The notes: generated by a model not told the origin, from the letters alone. Counted from the first letter of the stretch, positions 33,506 to 44,374 are shown. The stretch is 64,000 nt of DNA from Methylobacterium aerolatum (GCF_022179085.1 NZ_BPQE01000003.1:1-64000); one strand, 5' to 3'. Numbers and translations are program-made.

Positions 33506-35473
33506 CTATACCGTCACCTGCGTCCCCACCTCGACCACCCGTCCGGTCGGGATCTGGAAGAAGTCCGTGGCGTCGTTGGCGTTCTTGGCCAGCGTGATGA
33601 AGATGCGGTCCTGCCAGAGCGGCATGCCGGAATGGGCGGCCGGGCGGATCGAGCGGCGGGACAGGAAGAACGACGTCGCCATGATGTCGAACTTGAAGCC
33701 CTGGCGGCGCAGCAGGGTCAGCGTCTTCGGGATGTTCGGCGTCTCCATGTAGCCGAACTTCATCACTACCCGGTAGAAATGCGGGCCCACGGGGTCGATC
33801 CGGACCTTGTCGGCCTCCTGCGAGCGGGGCGTGTCCACCGTCTCGACGGTGAGCACCACGTTCTTCTCGTGCAGCACCTTGTTGTGCTTCAGGTTGTGCA
33901 GGAGGGCCGCGGGGGCGATCTCGGGGTCGCTGGTCAGGAACACGGCGGTGCCGCGCACATGGTGGGGCGGGCTCTTCTCCAGCATCGCCACCAGCTCGGT
34001 CAGCGGCACGTCGGTCTTGCGGGTCTTGTTGAAGAGGATCGTCACGCCCCGCACCCAGGTCCACATCAGGACGATGAGGGCGCCCGCCAGCAGCAGGGGC
34101 ACGTAGCCGCCCTCCACCACCTTGATGAGGTTCGAGAGCAGGAACAGGAACTCCACCACGATGAAGGGCAGCATCACCGCCCCCGCCACCAGCGGCGACC
34201 ACCCCCACATCCGCCACATCACGAGGAAGGTGAGGGAGGCGGTGAGCAGCATCGTCCCTGTCACCGCGATGCCGTAGGCCGAGGCGAGCGATGAGGAGGT
34301 CTTGAACAGGACCGCCAGCAGCACGACGCCGACCATCAGCAGCGTGTTGATCTGCGGCAGGTAGATCTGCCCCGCATGGGACTCGGAGGTGTGGCGGATC
34401 TCCAGGCGCGGCAGCAGGCCGAGCTGGATCGCCTGCCGCGACAGGGAGAAGGCCCCGGTGATCACCGCCTGGCTCGCCACCACGGTGGCGATGGTGGCGA
34501 GGATCACCATGGGCAGCAGGCCCCAGGACGGCACCATCTGGAAGAACGGGTCCGAGGTCTCGGGCTTCTCCAGCACCAGGGCGGCCTGCCCGAGATAGTT
34601 GAGGGCGAGCGCCGGGAAGACGAGGCAGATCCAGGCCACCTGGATCGGCTTGCGCCCGAAATGGCCGAGGTCGGCGAAAAGGGCCTCCGCCCCGGTCACC
34701 GCCAGGAACACGGCGCCGAGCGCCACCAGCGCCCCGGTGCCGTGGCCGAGGAGGTAGTGCACCGCGTGCCACGGGTTGGCCGCGCGGAACACCTCCGGGT
34801 GCAGGGCGATGTGGGGCAGCGCCGCCGCCGCCATGGCGACGAACCAGACGACGGTGAGCGGCCCGAAGAAGGCCGCGACCTTGGCCGTGCCCCGGTTCTG
34901 CACGAGGAACAGGGCGAGGATGATCGCCACCGTGATCGGCAGCACGTACTCGTCCAGGGCGGGGGTGACGAGCTTCAGCCCCTCCACCGCCGAGAGCACG
35001 GAGATGGCCGGCGTGATCACCGCGTCGCCGTAGAACAGCGCGGCGCCCATCAGGCCGAGCATGAACACGATCCGGGAGCCGCCGAGCGCCTTGCGGGCCA
35101 GCGCCATGAGCGAGAGGATGCCGCCCTCGCCGTTGTTATCCATGCGCAGCAGGATCGCGACGTATTTCACGGTCACGATCAGGAACAGCGCCCACAGGAT
35201 GAGCGAGACGGTGCCCAGCACCTCCTCGGGCAGGAGGATGCTGTCGGCCCGCGCCGGACCCAGGGCCTCGCGGAAGGCGTAGAGGGGGCTCGTGCCGATA
35301 TCGCCGTAGACGACGCCGATGGAGCCGACGAGGAGGGTTCCGAACCCGGCCTTGCCATGCCGGGTCTCGGCCCGTTCGGGCGCATCGAGGGCGCCGGACG
35401 GCGCGGGCCCGTCCAACTCCGCGGACGCGGCGGCAGGCGGGGTGGAGGAACCCGGAAGGGCGGTCTGGTTCAT
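33506..35473 (-). CDS. kup: Low-affinity potassium transporter Kup
   Basis: 655 aa. About 12 membrane helices plus a cytosolic C-terminal region, the KUP/HAK layout. Family blocks: [16 protein letters not shown] near residue 50, [12 protein letters not shown] near 111, and [15 protein letters not shown]. It imports potassium with protons. A 40-residue Ala/Pro-rich N-terminal extension precedes the first helix. The gene ends 86 bases from the AT-rich islet, so it appears undamaged. Confidence 0.95.
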   Translation of the reverse strand: MNQTALPGSSTPPAAASAELDGPAPSGALDAPERAETRHGKAGFGTLLVGSIGVVYGDIGTSPLYAFREALGPARADSILLPEEVLGTVSLILWALFLIVTVKYVAILLRMDNNGEGGILSLMALARKALGGSRIVFMLGLMGAALFYGDAVITPAISVLSAVEGLKLVTPALDEYVLPITVAIILALFLVQNRGTAKVAAFFGPLTVVWFVAMAAAALPHIALHPEVFRAANPWHAVHYLLGHGTGALVALGAVFLAVTGAEALFADLGHFGRKPIQVAWICLVFPALALNYLGQAALVLEKPETSDPFFQMVPSWGLLPMVILATIATVVASQAVITGAFSLSRQAIQLGLLPRLEIRHTSESHAGQIYLPQINTLLMVGVVLLAVLFKTSSSLASAYGIAVTGTMLLTASLTFLVMWRMWGWSPLVAGAVMLPFIVVEFLFLLSNLIKVVEGGYVPLLLAGALIVLMWTWVRGVTILFNKTRKTDVPLTELVAMLEKSPPHHVRGTAVFLTSDPEIAPAALLHNLKHNKVLHEKNVVLTVETVDTPRSQEADKVRIDPVGPHFYRVVMKFGYMETPNIPKTLTLLRRQGFKFDIMATSFFLSRRSIRPAAHSGMPLWQDRIFITLAKNANDATDFFQIPTGRVVEVGTQVTV

Positions 35474-35840
35474 CGGGGATGTCGGCTTTGTCCGGCTTGC
35501 CGGCGGCGCACGGAGCGGCTCTTCGCGGTCCGGATCATGGGGCCATCGTCACGGGGCCATCGGGGCGCGAAGGAACCGCCGGGCTGCCCGGCGCTCGGTT
35601 TCATGGCGCCTGATTATCACGATGCCGTGCAGGCGGGAACTGGGAAGCGAGCGGGGGAAGGGTCCCGGCCACAGGGTCTCGGCCACCCTGTCGTCACCGC
35701 AGGGCGGCGGCATCCGGGGGACGGGGCGTGCGGCCCGGCGGACCCATCGCCGGCCGGCCCCTCCCCCCGTGGCCCTCTTCCCGCAGGCATGGCGAGGGGG
35801 AGAGAGTGGGCAGGGGAAGGGGGCAGGGATTCGGAGAGCC
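35474..35840. other. Intergenic region, no gene seen
   Basis: 367 high-GC bases between kup (start) and ispG (end), both on the minus strand. The kup promoter should lie at about 35480-35600. No convincing frame, RNA or repeat was recognised. Confidence 0.45.
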
Positions 35841-37157
35841 CTACTCCGCCGCGCTGCGGTTGCCCTGCCCGAAGCGGCGCTCGATGTAGTCGGTCACGAT
35901 GGTCTCGAAGTCCTTGGCGAGCGTCGCGCCGCGCAGGGTCATGGCCTTCTTGCCGTCGATGAAGACCGGAGCCGAGGGCGCCTCGCCGGTGCCTGGGAGC
36001 GAGATGCCGATGTCGGCGTGCTTCGATTCGCCAGGGCCGTTCACGATGCAGCCCATCACGGCCACGTTCAGCCCCTCGACGCCCGGATAGGTCTTCTTCC
36101 ACTCCGGCATGGAGGTAGTGATCCAGTTCTGGATGTCGCGGGCGAGTTCCTGGAAGGTCGTGGAGGTGGTGCGCCCGCAGCCGGGGCAGGCGGCCACCAG
36201 CGGCACGAAGGTGCGGAAGCCCATAGTCTGCAGCAGTTCCTGCGCGACCTTCACCTCCACCGTCCGGTCGCCGCCGGGCTCGGGGGTCAGCGAGTAGCGG
36301 ATCGTGTCGCCGATGCCCTCTTGGAGCAGCACGCCGATGGCGGCGGAGGCGGCGACGATGCCCTTCGAGCCCATGCCCGCCTCGGTGAGGCCGAGGTGGA
36401 TCGCGTAGTCCGAGCGGCGGGCGACCTCGCGGTAGACAGCGATGAGATCCTGTACCGCCGAGACCTTGGCCGACAGGATGATCTTGTCCTTGCCAAGTCC
36501 GAGTTCTTCGGCGCGCTTGGCCGAGCCCAGCGCGGAGCGGACCATCGCCTCGCGCATGACGGCGCGGGCGTCGATCGGACGCTCGGACTTGGCGTTCTCG
36601 TCCATCAGGTGGGTGAGGAGCTCGCCGTCCAGCGAGCCCCAGTTGGCACCGATGCGCACGGTCTTGCCGTACTTGATCGCCTGCTCGACGATGGTCGAGA
36701 ACTGGGTGTCCTTCTTCTCCTTGAAGCCGACGTTGCCGGGGTTGATCCGGTACTTGGCCAGCGCCTGGGCGCAGGCCGGATGGTCGGAGAGGAGCTTGTG
36801 GCCGATGTAGTGGAAGTCGCCGACCAGCGGCACGTGGACGCCGATCCGGTCCAGGCGCTCGCGGATCTTCGGCACGGCGGCGGCGGCCTCGTCGCGGTCC
36901 ACGGTGATGCGGACCAGTTCCGAGCCGGCGCGGGCGAGCTGGGCGACCTGCGCGACGGTGGCGTCGATGTCGGCCGTGTCGGTGTTAGTCATCGACTGGA
37001 CGACGATCGGCGCGCCGCCGCCCACCATGACGGCGCCCTCGCCCTCGCCGACCGTGACGCCGACGGTGCGGTGACGCGGGGCGGGCCCGGCGATCTCGGG
37101 ACCGAGGCCGGCGAGCGAGCCGGAGAAGAGGGTGTCGCTGTCGCTGCGGGCTTCCAT
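35841..37157 (-). CDS. ispG: 4-hydroxy-3-methylbut-2-enyl diphosphate synthase
   Basis: 438 aa from the ATG at 37157; the longer frame to 37370 adds a poor N-terminus. It is a [4Fe-4S] enzyme of the MEP isoprenoid pathway. Seen: [10 protein letters not shown] near the start, the TIM-barrel [10 protein letters not shown], and the C-terminal cluster motifs C-P-G-C-G-R-T and [12 protein letters not shown] with the cluster ligands. Confidence 0.96.
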   Translation of the reverse strand: MEARSDSDTLFSGSLAGLGPEIAGPAPRHRTVGVTVGEGEGAVMVGGGAPIVVQSMTNTDTADIDATVAQVAQLARAGSELVRITVDRDEAAAAVPKIRERLDRIGVHVPLVGDFHYIGHKLLSDHPACAQALAKYRINPGNVGFKEKKDTQFSTIVEQAIKYGKTVRIGANWGSLDGELLTHLMDENAKSERPIDARAVMREAMVRSALGSAKRAEELGLGKDKIILSAKVSAVQDLIAVYREVARRSDYAIHLGLTEAGMGSKGIVAASAAIGVLLQEGIGDTIRYSLTPEPGGDRTVEVKVAQELLQTMGFRTFVPLVAACPGCGRTTSTTFQELARDIQNWITTSMPEWKKTYPGVEGLNVAVMGCIVNGPGESKHADIGISLPGTGEAPSAPVFIDGKKAMTLRGATLAKDFETIVTDYIERRFGQGNRSAAE

Positions 37158-37442
37158 CACTTCCGCTTCCTTAGACTGCCACCGGGCCTTGTGCGGGCAG
37201 GGGGACCGGTTCGGGCGATCCGAGGCCGCGCGGGGCGAAAACTGACGTGTACAGCATCTTAGCTGCGAACGGCGCGGCACGGAATCAAGACAACCCGGCC
37301 GAGGCTGATGTCGCCCGCCTCTTGTCCCATCCCGGCGGGGTTGTCGAGGTTGGTGGCGCGATTTGCGCATTCTGTGGCTTGTACGCGACGACTTACGCGC
37401 GCCCTTTCGCGGGTCGCTGCCGCCGGCAGGGATGGCGGTGCG

Positions 37443-38360
37443 CTACGGGGCCATGCCACCCTCGAACAGCTCCCGGGCTGCCTCGACCTCGGCCGCGATG
37501 AAGGCGGCCACGGCGCGGATCGGCGCCGCCTGCCGGTGGTCCTCGTGGATGTGCATGTGGAAGGCCCGGGTCAGCGAGACCGACTCCGGCAGCACCGCCC
37601 TCAGCCCCGGATGGGCGGCGGCGATGAAGGCGGGCAGGATGCACAGGCCGGCGCCCGCGAGGGTCGCGTGGACCTGCGCGAGGAGGTTGGTGGAGCGTAG
37701 CCGCGCCGAGACGGCGGGCCCCAGAACGCCGAGATAGTTCAACTCGCGGGTGAACAGCATGTCCTCGATGTAGCCGACGAAGGGATGCCCTTCGAGGTCG
37801 GCGGGCGCCCGGATCGGCGGGGCCTGCGCGAGGTACGTCCCGGCACCGTAGACGAAGAGGCGGTAGTCGGTGAGGCGCCGGGCCACCACCCGCGCCTGTT
37901 GCGGCGGCGACAGGCTGACCACGATGTCGGCCTCGCGCTTCGACAGGCTGAAGATCCGCGCCGTGGCCATGATCTCGACCTCCAGCCCCGGATGGCGCCG
38001 CGTCAGCCGGTGCATCCGCGCCGCGAGGAACACGCTGCCGAACCCGTCCGGCGCGCCGATCCGCACCGTGCCCGACACCGTATGGGCCGCCTCCGCCGCC
38101 GCGTTGGCCGAGAGGAACGCGCTCTCCATGTTCTCGGCGGCGGCCAGCAGGTTCTCGCCCGCCTCGGTGAGGGCGTAGCCGAGGTTGCTGCGGTGAAAGA
38201 GCTGCGCGCTCAGGGTCTCTTCCAGGGCGCGGATGCGTCGCCCGACGGTGGTGTGCTCCGTCCCGGTCTGACCGGCGGCGGCGCTCAGCGTGCCCGTGCG
38301 GGCGACCGCGAGAAAGAAGCGCAGGTCGTCCCAGCTTCCGGCGACCTTCCTTGCGACCAT
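37443..38360 (-). CDS. LysR-family transcriptional regulator
   Basis: 305 aa from the ATG at 38360. The N-terminal winged helix (D-D-L-R-F-F-L-A-V-A-R-T-G-T-L-S-A-A-A) has the classic LysR pattern, followed by T-V-G-R-R-I-R-A-L-E. The C-terminal effector domain starts near residue 90 (S-G-T-V-R-I-G-A-P-D-G). It is divergent from mmsA across 171 bases, the standard place for a LysR regulator of that operon, so control of valine catabolism is likely but inferred. Confidence 0.9.
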   Translation of the reverse strand: MVARKVAGSWDDLRFFLAVARTGTLSAAAGQTGTEHTTVGRRIRALEETLSAQLFHRSNLGYALTEAGENLLAAAENMESAFLSANAAAEAAHTVSGTVRIGAPDGFGSVFLAARMHRLTRRHPGLEVEIMATARIFSLSKREADIVVSLSPPQQARVVARRLTDYRLFVYGAGTYLAQAPPIRAPADLEGHPFVGYIEDMLFTRELNYLGVLGPAVSARLRSTNLLAQVHATLAGAGLCILPAFIAAAHPGLRAVLPESVSLTRAFHMHIHEDHRQAAPIRAVAAFIAAEVEAARELFEGGMAP

Positions 38361-38531
38361 TCCCTCGCCCTTTGAATCCTCAACGTCATGGCTTCGCTGT
38401 CGCTCGCCGATGACGCGGCGTGCTGTGCATCGATGCACGACCGCTGCGAGCAGGTCCAGCTTTATCGTTCAGTGCATGGTGTTACTGTCCGCCAAAAGCC
38501 GGAGACGGCACGAATCATAGGGAGAAGCGTC

Positions 38532-40028
38532 ATGCGCCACGTCGGGCATTTCATCGGCGGCCGGATCGTGAACGGTGAGAGCGGCCGCACGGCGGACGTG
38601 TTCCACCCCTCGACCGGCGAGGTCCAGGCCAAGGTGGCTCTGGCGAGCCGCGCCGAGATGCGCGCGGCGGTCGAGAACGCCAGGGAAGCTCAGGTCGCCT
38701 GGGCGGCCACCAACCCGCAGAAGCGCGCCCGCGTGATGATGCGCTTCCTGGAGCTGATCCGCGGCTACAACCAGGAACTCGCCGAGTTGCTGGCCTCCGA
38801 GCACGGCAAGACCGTTCCCGACGCCAAGGGCGACATCCAGCGCGGTGTCGAGGTGGTGGAGTTCGCCTGCGGCATTCCGCACCTGCTGAAGGGCGAGTAC
38901 ACCGAGGGCGCGGGCCCCGGCATCGACGTCTACTCCCTGCGCCAGCCGCTCGGCGTGGTGGCCGGCATCACGCCGTTCAACTTCCCGGCAATGATCCCCC
39001 TGTGGAAGTGCGCCCCGGCCATCGCCTGCGGCAACGCCTTCATCCTGAAGCCTTCCGAGCGCGACCCGAGCGTGCCGATCCGCATCGCCGAGATCTTTTT
39101 GGAAGCGGGGCTTCCGCCCGGGATCCTGAACGTCGTGAACGGGGACAAGGAGGCGGTCGACGCCATCCTCGATGACGAGGACATCAAGGCGGTGGGCTTC
39201 GTCGGCTCCTCGTCGATCGCCGAGTACATCTATGTGCGCGCGGCGGAGACGGGAAAGCGCGCCCAGTGCTTCGGCGGCGCCAAGAACCACATGATCATCA
39301 TGCCCGACGCCAACCTCGACCAGGCCGTCGATGCCCTGATCGGCGCTGGCTACGGCTCGGCGGGTGAGCGCTGCATGGCGATCTCGGTGGCCGTGCCCGT
39401 CGGCGAGAAGACGGCCGACCGGCTGATGGAGCGGCTGATCCCCCGCGTCGAATCCCTCAAGATCGGCCCGTCGCACGACGAGGCCGCCGATTACGGGCCC
39501 CTCGTCACCCGCGAGGCGGTGGAGAAGGTGCGCGGCTACATCGAGACCGGCGTCAAGGAAGGCGCGCAGCTCGCCGTGGACGGCCGGGGCTTCACGCTCC
39601 AAGGCTACGAGAACGGCTTCTACCTCGGCGGCTCGCTCTTCGACCGCGTCACGCCGGACATGACGATCTACAAGGAGGAGATCTTCGGTCCGGTGCTGTC
39701 GGTGGTGCGGGCCAAGGACTACGAGGAGGCGCTGGCGCTGCCCTCCACCCACCAGTACGGCAACGGCGTCGCCATCTTCACCCAGGACGGCGATGCGGCC
39801 CGCGACTTCACCGCCCGCGTCAACACCGGCATGGTCGGCGTGAACGTGCCGATCCCGGTTCCGATCGCCTACCACACCTTCGGCGGCTGGAAGCGCTCCG
39901 GCTTCGGCGACCTGAACCAGCACGGGCCGGACTCGATCCGCTTCTACACCAAGACCAAGACCGTGACGCAGCGCTGGCCCTCCGGCATCAAGAGCGGCGC
40001 GGAGTTCTCGATCCCGACGATGCGGTAA
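38532..40028 (+). CDS. mmsA: Methylmalonate-semialdehyde dehydrogenase (acylating)
   Basis: 498 aa from the ATG at 38532. It converts methylmalonate semialdehyde to propionyl-CoA with NAD and CoA, the end of valine degradation. Motifs: P-F-N-F-P-A-M-I-P-L-W near residue 155, F-V-G-S-S-S-I-A-E-Y-I, and the catalytic Cys281 in G-E-R-C-M-A-I-S. The MMSDH-specific Q-C-F-G-G-A-K-N-H-M-I stretch separates it from general aldehyde dehydrogenases. First gene of the catabolic cluster, with a hairpin and a REP-like palindrome after it. Confidence 0.95.
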   Translation: MRHVGHFIGGRIVNGESGRTADVFHPSTGEVQAKVALASRAEMRAAVENAREAQVAWAATNPQKRARVMMRFLELIRGYNQELAELLASEHGKTVPDAKGDIQRGVEVVEFACGIPHLLKGEYTEGAGPGIDVYSLRQPLGVVAGITPFNFPAMIPLWKCAPAIACGNAFILKPSERDPSVPIRIAEIFLEAGLPPGILNVVNGDKEAVDAILDDEDIKAVGFVGSSSIAEYIYVRAAETGKRAQCFGGAKNHMIIMPDANLDQAVDALIGAGYGSAGERCMAISVAVPVGEKTADRLMERLIPRVESLKIGPSHDEAADYGPLVTREAVEKVRGYIETGVKEGAQLAVDGRGFTLQGYENGFYLGGSLFDRVTPDMTIYKEEIFGPVLSVVRAKDYEEALALPSTHQYGNGVAIFTQDGDAARDFTARVNTGMVGVNVPIPVPIAYHTFGGWKRSGFGDLNQHGPDSIRFYTKTKTVTQRWPSGIKSGAEFSIPTMR

Positions 40029-40038
40029 GACGCCGAGC

Positions 40039-40072
40039 GTCCCCCTCTCTGCGCTTGCGGGGAGAGGGGGAC
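40039..40072 (+). terminator. Hairpin after mmsA
   Basis: An 11-bp perfect stem, GTCCCCCTCTC (40039-40049) with GAGAGGGGGAC (40062-40072), then CGGTTTGT. The T-tract is weak, so it may be partial or processing-type, separating mmsA from the downstream genes. Confidence 0.5.
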
Positions 40073-40082
40073 CGGTTTGTGT

Positions 40083-40177
40083 CCGTCATTGCGAGCGAAG
40101 CGAAGCAATCCAGGGTAGCGCCACGCTTCATGGCGTCCCGCATCCCTGGATTGCTTCGCTGACGCTCGCAATGACGG
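40083..40177. repeat. REP-like palindrome (family 1)
   Basis: Arms 40083-40115 (CCGTCATTGCGAGCGAAGCG...) and 40144-40177 are near-perfect inverted copies. Same family as those at 6498, 8834, 22931 and 44303. Confidence 0.8.
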
Positions 40178-40267
40178 TGAGGTAGCGCGATCCGCTTCGT
40201 TTCAGGATCGCCTGCTTGCGGACCGGGCGAACCTGCGCTTGGTTCCCGGACAGAGAGGACTTGACCC

Positions 40268-41410
40268 ATGTCATTCGGCCTCGACGAGGATCTGACCGCG
40301 GTCCGCGACATGGCAGCGGCCTTCGCGGCGGACCACATTGCCCCCCATGCGTTGGAATGGGACGAGACCAAGCATTTCCCCGTTCAAACCCTGCGCGAGG
40401 CGGCGGCACTCGGCATGGCGGGCATCTATGTCCGCGAGGACTCCGGCGGCACCGGCATGGGCCGGATCGAGGCGGCGCTGATCTTCGAGGCGCTGTCGAC
40501 GGGCTGCCCGACCGTGGCGGCCTTCCTGTCGATCCACAACATGTGCGCCTGGATGGTGGACGCCTACGGCTCGGACGAGCAGCGGGCCCGTTTCCTCCCC
40601 GGCCTCACGACGATGGACGCCATCGCCAGCTACTGCCTCACCGAGCCGGGCTCCGGCTCCGATGCGGCGGCGCTGCGCACCCGCGCCGAGCGGGACGGCG
40701 ACCACTACGTGCTGCACGGCGAGAAGCAGTTCATCTCCGGCGCCGGGGCGAGCGACCTCTACCTGTGCATGGTCCGCACCGGCGAGGCGGGCCCCAGGGG
40801 CATCTCGGCCATCCTGGTGGAGAAGGACACGCCCGGCCTCTCCTTCGGCGCCAACGAGCGCAAGATGGGCTGGAACGCCCAGCCCACCCGCGCCGTGCGC
40901 TTCGACGGGTGCCGCGTGCCCGTGGCCAACCGCCTCGGCGCCGAGGGCGAGGGGTTCAAGATCGCCATGAGCGGCCTCGATGGGGGCCGCATCAACATCG
41001 CGGCCTGCTCGCTCGGCGGGGCGCAGGCGGCGCTGGACAAGGCGCTGGCCTATATGGGCGACCGCCGGGCCTTCGGCGCCAAGCTCACGGACTTCCAGGC
41101 CCTGCAGTTCCGTCTGGCCGACATGCAGACGGCGCTCACCGTCTCGCGGACCTTCCTGCACCACGCCGCCCGGGCGCTCGACGCGAAATCCCCCGAGGCG
41201 ACGCAGCTCTGCGCCATGGCCAAGCGCCACGTGACGGATGCCGCCTTCGAGGTGGCCAACCAAGCCCTGCAACTGCACGGCGGCTACGGCTACCTCGCCG
41301 AGTACGGCATCGAGAAGATCGTCCGCGACCTGCGGGTCCACCAGATCCTCGAGGGCACCAACGAGATCATGCGGATGATCGTCGCCCGCAGCCTGATCGG
41401 AGGCCGTTGA
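40268..41410 (+). CDS. Isobutyryl-CoA dehydrogenase (acyl-CoA dehydrogenase)
   Basis: 380 aa. FAD enzyme of the acyl-CoA dehydrogenase family: Y-C-L-T-E-P-G-S-G-S-D near residue 124, the L-H-G-G-Y-G-Y-L block, and catalytic Glu362 in L-E-G-T-N-E-I. Its position between mmsA and the 3-hydroxyisobutyryl-CoA hydrolase points to isobutyryl-CoA as substrate, giving methacrylyl-CoA; this is from context. TGATG overlap with the next gene. Confidence 0.92.
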   Translation: MSFGLDEDLTAVRDMAAAFAADHIAPHALEWDETKHFPVQTLREAAALGMAGIYVREDSGGTGMGRIEAALIFEALSTGCPTVAAFLSIHNMCAWMVDAYGSDEQRARFLPGLTTMDAIASYCLTEPGSGSDAAALRTRAERDGDHYVLHGEKQFISGAGASDLYLCMVRTGEAGPRGISAILVEKDTPGLSFGANERKMGWNAQPTRAVRFDGCRVPVANRLGAEGEGFKIAMSGLDGGRINIAACSLGGAQAALDKALAYMGDRRAFGAKLTDFQALQFRLADMQTALTVSRTFLHHAARALDAKSPEATQLCAMAKRHVTDAAFEVANQALQLHGGYGYLAEYGIEKIVRDLRVHQILEGTNEIMRMIVARSLIGGR

Positions 41411-42450
41411 TGAGCGATGTCCTCGTCGAGACCGCCGGGGCGCTGGGGCGCATCCGCCTCAACCGGCCGAAGGCGCTGAACGCCCTGAACCACGGGATGG
41501 TCGGCCTGATCGACGCCGCCCTCGACCGGTTCGCCGCCGACCCGGCGGTGACGGCGGTGCTGCTCACCGGAGAGGGCGAGCGCGCCCTCTGCGCGGGCGG
41601 CGACCTGCGCTCCCTCTACGAGAACCCCACCGACGCGGCCGCCCCGTTCTGGCGGGACGAGTACCGCCTCGATTCCCGCATCGCTGCCTACGAGAAGCCC
41701 TTCGTGGCGGTGATGGACGGCATCACCATGGGCGGCGGCGTCGGCCTCTCCGGCCACGCGGCGCACCGGATCGTCACCGAGCGCTCCCGCGTCGCCATGC
41801 CGGAAACGGGGATCGGCTACCTCCCGGATGTCGGCGGGACGTGGCTGCTGCCCCGGGCGCCGGGGGAACTCGGCACCTATCTCGGCCTGACCGGCGCGCA
41901 GATCGGCGCCGCCGACGCCATCCTGTGCGGCATGGCCGACGCCTTCATCCCCTCCGCCGCGCTGCCGGACCTGATCGCCGCCCTCGTGGAGGGCCAGGAG
42001 CCGGAGGCCGCCATCGCCCGCTCGGCGAAGGATCCCGGCCCGGCGCCGCTCGCCGCCCACCGGGGGGTGATCGACCGCTGCTTCGCCTTCGACATGATGG
42101 ACGAGATCGTCGCGGCCCTCGACGCGGACGGCTCGGACTTCGCCCGCGAGACGAAGGCCACCCTCGCCGCCAAGTCGCCGTCGAGCCTCGTGCTGACCCT
42201 GTGCCTGCTGCGCCTCGGCCGCGCGGCGCCCACCCTCGAAGCCTGCCTGGAGCGCGAGTTCCACGCCTCCCTGGCGCTTCTGGAGGAGGGCGACTTCCGC
42301 GAGGGCATCCGCGCCGTGGTGATCGACAAGGACAAGTCCCCCCGCTGGACCCCGCCCAGCCTCGATCAGGTCGATCCGGCCCGGATCGCCTCCTGGCTGG
42401 AGCCGCGGGCTGAGCCGGTCTTCGGGGGTGATCGCACGGGGGCGGTGTGA
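41410..42450 (+). CDS. 3-hydroxyisobutyryl-CoA hydrolase
   Basis: 346 aa, longer than a plain crotonase and of hydrolase size. Crotonase blocks: [12 protein letters not shown] near the start, L-C-A-G-G-D-L-R-S-L, M-G-G-G-V-G-L-S-G-H, and P-E-T-G-I-G-Y-L-P-D-V-G-G-T carrying the Glu/Asp pair typical of HIBYL-CoA hydrolase. It releases 3-hydroxyisobutyrate in valine degradation. Confidence 0.92.
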   Translation: MSDVLVETAGALGRIRLNRPKALNALNHGMVGLIDAALDRFAADPAVTAVLLTGEGERALCAGGDLRSLYENPTDAAAPFWRDEYRLDSRIAAYEKPFVAVMDGITMGGGVGLSGHAAHRIVTERSRVAMPETGIGYLPDVGGTWLLPRAPGELGTYLGLTGAQIGAADAILCGMADAFIPSAALPDLIAALVEGQEPEAAIARSAKDPGPAPLAAHRGVIDRCFAFDMMDEIVAALDADGSDFARETKATLAAKSPSSLVLTLCLLRLGRAAPTLEACLEREFHASLALLEEGDFREGIRAVVIDKDKSPRWTPPSLDQVDPARIASWLEPRAEPVFGGDRTGAV

Positions 42451-42458
42451 GGTGAGCA

Positions 42459-42594
42459 TCCCACCCTCATCCTCATCCTGAGGTGCTGCGGAGCAGCCTC
42501 GAAGGAGGGCTCCAGGGATCGCGACGCGTTCTGGATCCCTCCTTCGAGACCTGCTGACGCGGGCACCTCAGGATGAGGACGAGGGTGGGAGATC
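42459..42594. repeat. Large palindromic repeat (family 3)
   Basis: The outer arms CCACCCTCATCCTCATCCTG (42461-42480) and its mirror (about 42573-42592) enclose inner arms CCTCGAAGGAGGG and CCCTCCTTCGAG. The core CATCCTGAG/CTCAGGATG also ends the composite repeat at 6457-6684. Sits between the hydrolase and mmsB genes. Confidence 0.8.
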
Positions 42595-42618
42595 ATCACG
42601 AAACGGGAGAACCACAGC

Positions 42619-43515
42619 ATGGCACGCACGATCGGCTTCATCGGGCTCGGCAACATGGGCGGGCCGATGGCCGCCAACCTCGTGAAGGCGGGGCACACGG
42701 TGCGCGGCTTCGACCTCGCCCCCGCCTCCCTCGACCTCGCCCGGGAGGCGGGCGTGACGGTCGCCGCCTCGGCGCTGGAGGCGGTGCAGGGTGCCGACGT
42801 GGTGGTGACGATGCTGCCCGCCGGGCGCCACGTCATCGAGGTTTGGACGCAGCTCGCCGAGGCGCTGCCCGACGGCACGCTCCTGATCGATTCCTCCACC
42901 GTCGACGTCGAGAGCGCCCGCAAGGCCCACGCGCTGGCGCGGGCGCGGGGCTGCCTCTCGGTGGACGCGCCGGTCTCCGGCGGCACGGGCGGCGCCAAGG
43001 CGGGGACGCTGACCTTCATGGCCGGCGGCAGCGGCGAGGCGTTCGCGCAGGCGGAGCCCCTCCTGAAGGCCATGGGCAAGAACGTCTTCCATTGCGGCGA
43101 GGCCGGGGCCGGTCAGGCGGCCAAGATCTGCAACAACATGATCCTCGGCATCTCGATGATCGGGGTCTGCGAGGCCTTCGCGCTTGGCGAGAAGCTCGGC
43201 CTCTCGCACGAGGCGCTCTACGACGTCGCCTCGGTTTCCTCCGGCCAGTGCTGGTCGCTCACGAGCTACTGCCCGGTGCCCGGCCCGGTGCCGACTTCGC
43301 CGGCTAACAATTCCTACAAGCCGGGCTTCGCCGCCGCCCTGATGCTCAAGGACCTGCGCCTCGCGCAAGCCGCCGCCCTCGCTTCAGGGGCCTCGACCCC
43401 GCTCGGCGCGGAAGCCGCACAGATCTACGGATTGTTCGACGGCCTCGGCCACGGGGGTGAGGACTTTTCCGCCATCATCCGTATGCTCCGCGGCGGCGCA
43501 GGGGAGGCCCGATGA
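42619..43515 (+). CDS. mmsB: 3-hydroxyisobutyrate dehydrogenase
   Basis: 298 aa. Oxidises 3-hydroxyisobutyrate to methylmalonate semialdehyde, the MmsA substrate. The N-terminal Rossmann motif [13 protein letters not shown], the [11 protein letters not shown] substrate block, and the catalytic Lys in [10 protein letters not shown] match the family. The stop overlaps the next start (ATGA). Confidence 0.95.
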   Translation: MARTIGFIGLGNMGGPMAANLVKAGHTVRGFDLAPASLDLAREAGVTVAASALEAVQGADVVVTMLPAGRHVIEVWTQLAEALPDGTLLIDSSTVDVESARKAHALARARGCLSVDAPVSGGTGGAKAGTLTFMAGGSGEAFAQAEPLLKAMGKNVFHCGEAGAGQAAKICNNMILGISMIGVCEAFALGEKLGLSHEALYDVASVSSGQCWSLTSYCPVPGPVPTSPANNSYKPGFAAALMLKDLRLAQAAALASGASTPLGAEAAQIYGLFDGLGHGGEDFSAIIRMLRGGAGEAR

Positions 43516-44285
43516 CCTACGAGACGATTCTCACCGAGACGCGGGGGCGGGTTCTCCTCGTCACCCTCAACCGGCCGAAGGCGTTGAACGCCATCAACGC
43601 GCAGCTCACCGCCGAGGTGATCGCCGCCGCGACCGCCGCCGATGCCGACCCCGGCATCGGCTGCATCGTGCTCACCGGCTCGGAGCGGGCCTTCGCCGCC
43701 GGGGCCGACATCAAGGAGATGCAGCACCTCACCTACGCCGAGGTCTACGGGCGCGACCGCTTCTCCGATTGGGACCGGTTCAACGCCGTGCGCACGCCGA
43801 TCATCGCGGCGGTGGCGGGCTATGCGCTCGGCGGCGGCTGCGAACTCGCCATGATGTGCGACTTCATCCTCGCCGCCGACACGGCCCAGTTCGGCCAGCC
43901 GGAGATCAAGCTCGGCGTCATGCCCGGCATGGGCGGCAGCCAGCGGCTCACCCGTTTCGTCGGCAAGGCCAAGGCGATGGAGATGTGCCTCACCGGGCGC
44001 ATGATGGACGCAGGCGAAGCCGAGCGCTGCGGCCTCGTCTCGCGGATCGTGCCCGCCGCCGACCTCGTGGAGGAGGCGGTGAAGACCGCCACGACCATCG
44101 CCTCCATGTCGAAGCCCGCCGCCATGATGACCAAGGAGGCGGTGAACCGGGCCTACGAGACCACCCTCAGCGAGGGCCTGCGGCACGAACGGCGCGTGTT
44201 CCACGCCATGTTCGCGACGGAGGACCAGAAGGAAGGCATGGCCGCCTTCGTGGAAAAGCGGCCGGCGACGTTTTCGCACCGCTAG
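43512..44285 (+). CDS. Enoyl-CoA hydratase
   Basis: 257 aa, plain crotonase length. [23 protein letters not shown] oxyanion loop, [11 protein letters not shown] with one catalytic Glu, and [12 protein letters not shown] with the other. In this cluster it would hydrate methacrylyl-CoA to 3-hydroxyisobutyryl-CoA. Also fits short-chain fatty acid oxidation. Overlaps mmsB. Confidence 0.93.
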   Translation: MTYETILTETRGRVLLVTLNRPKALNAINAQLTAEVIAAATAADADPGIGCIVLTGSERAFAAGADIKEMQHLTYAEVYGRDRFSDWDRFNAVRTPIIAAVAGYALGGGCELAMMCDFILAADTAQFGQPEIKLGVMPGMGGSQRLTRFVGKAKAMEMCLTGRMMDAGEAERCGLVSRIVPAADLVEEAVKTATTIASMSKPAAMMTKEAVNRAYETTLSEGLRHERRVFHAMFATEDQKEGMAAFVEKRPATFSHR

Positions 44286-44302
44286 AGGTCCCGGCCGCCA
44301 TC

Positions 44303-44334
44303 CCGTCATTGCTTCGCTCCGCTCGCAATGACGG
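44303..44334. repeat. Short REP-like palindrome (family 1 deletion form)
   Basis: CCGTCATTGC at 44303-44312 and GCAATGACGG at 44325-44334 enclose TTCGCTCCGCTC. It looks like a family 1 element that lost its centre and most of the left arm. Confidence 0.7.
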
Positions 44335-44374
44335 AAGCGGGTGGAACGAACGATAAGAAGGGGAGGACACGACC

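Noticed and set aside
35617-36102. Minus-strand frame reaching from ispG into the kup-ispG gap
   Set aside because: It overlaps ispG in another frame and has Arg/Gly-rich composition without motifs.
41290-42459. A 389-codon minus-strand frame opposite the hydrolase gene
   Set aside because: The crotonase-family plus-strand gene explains the region; the minus frame has no recognisable domain.
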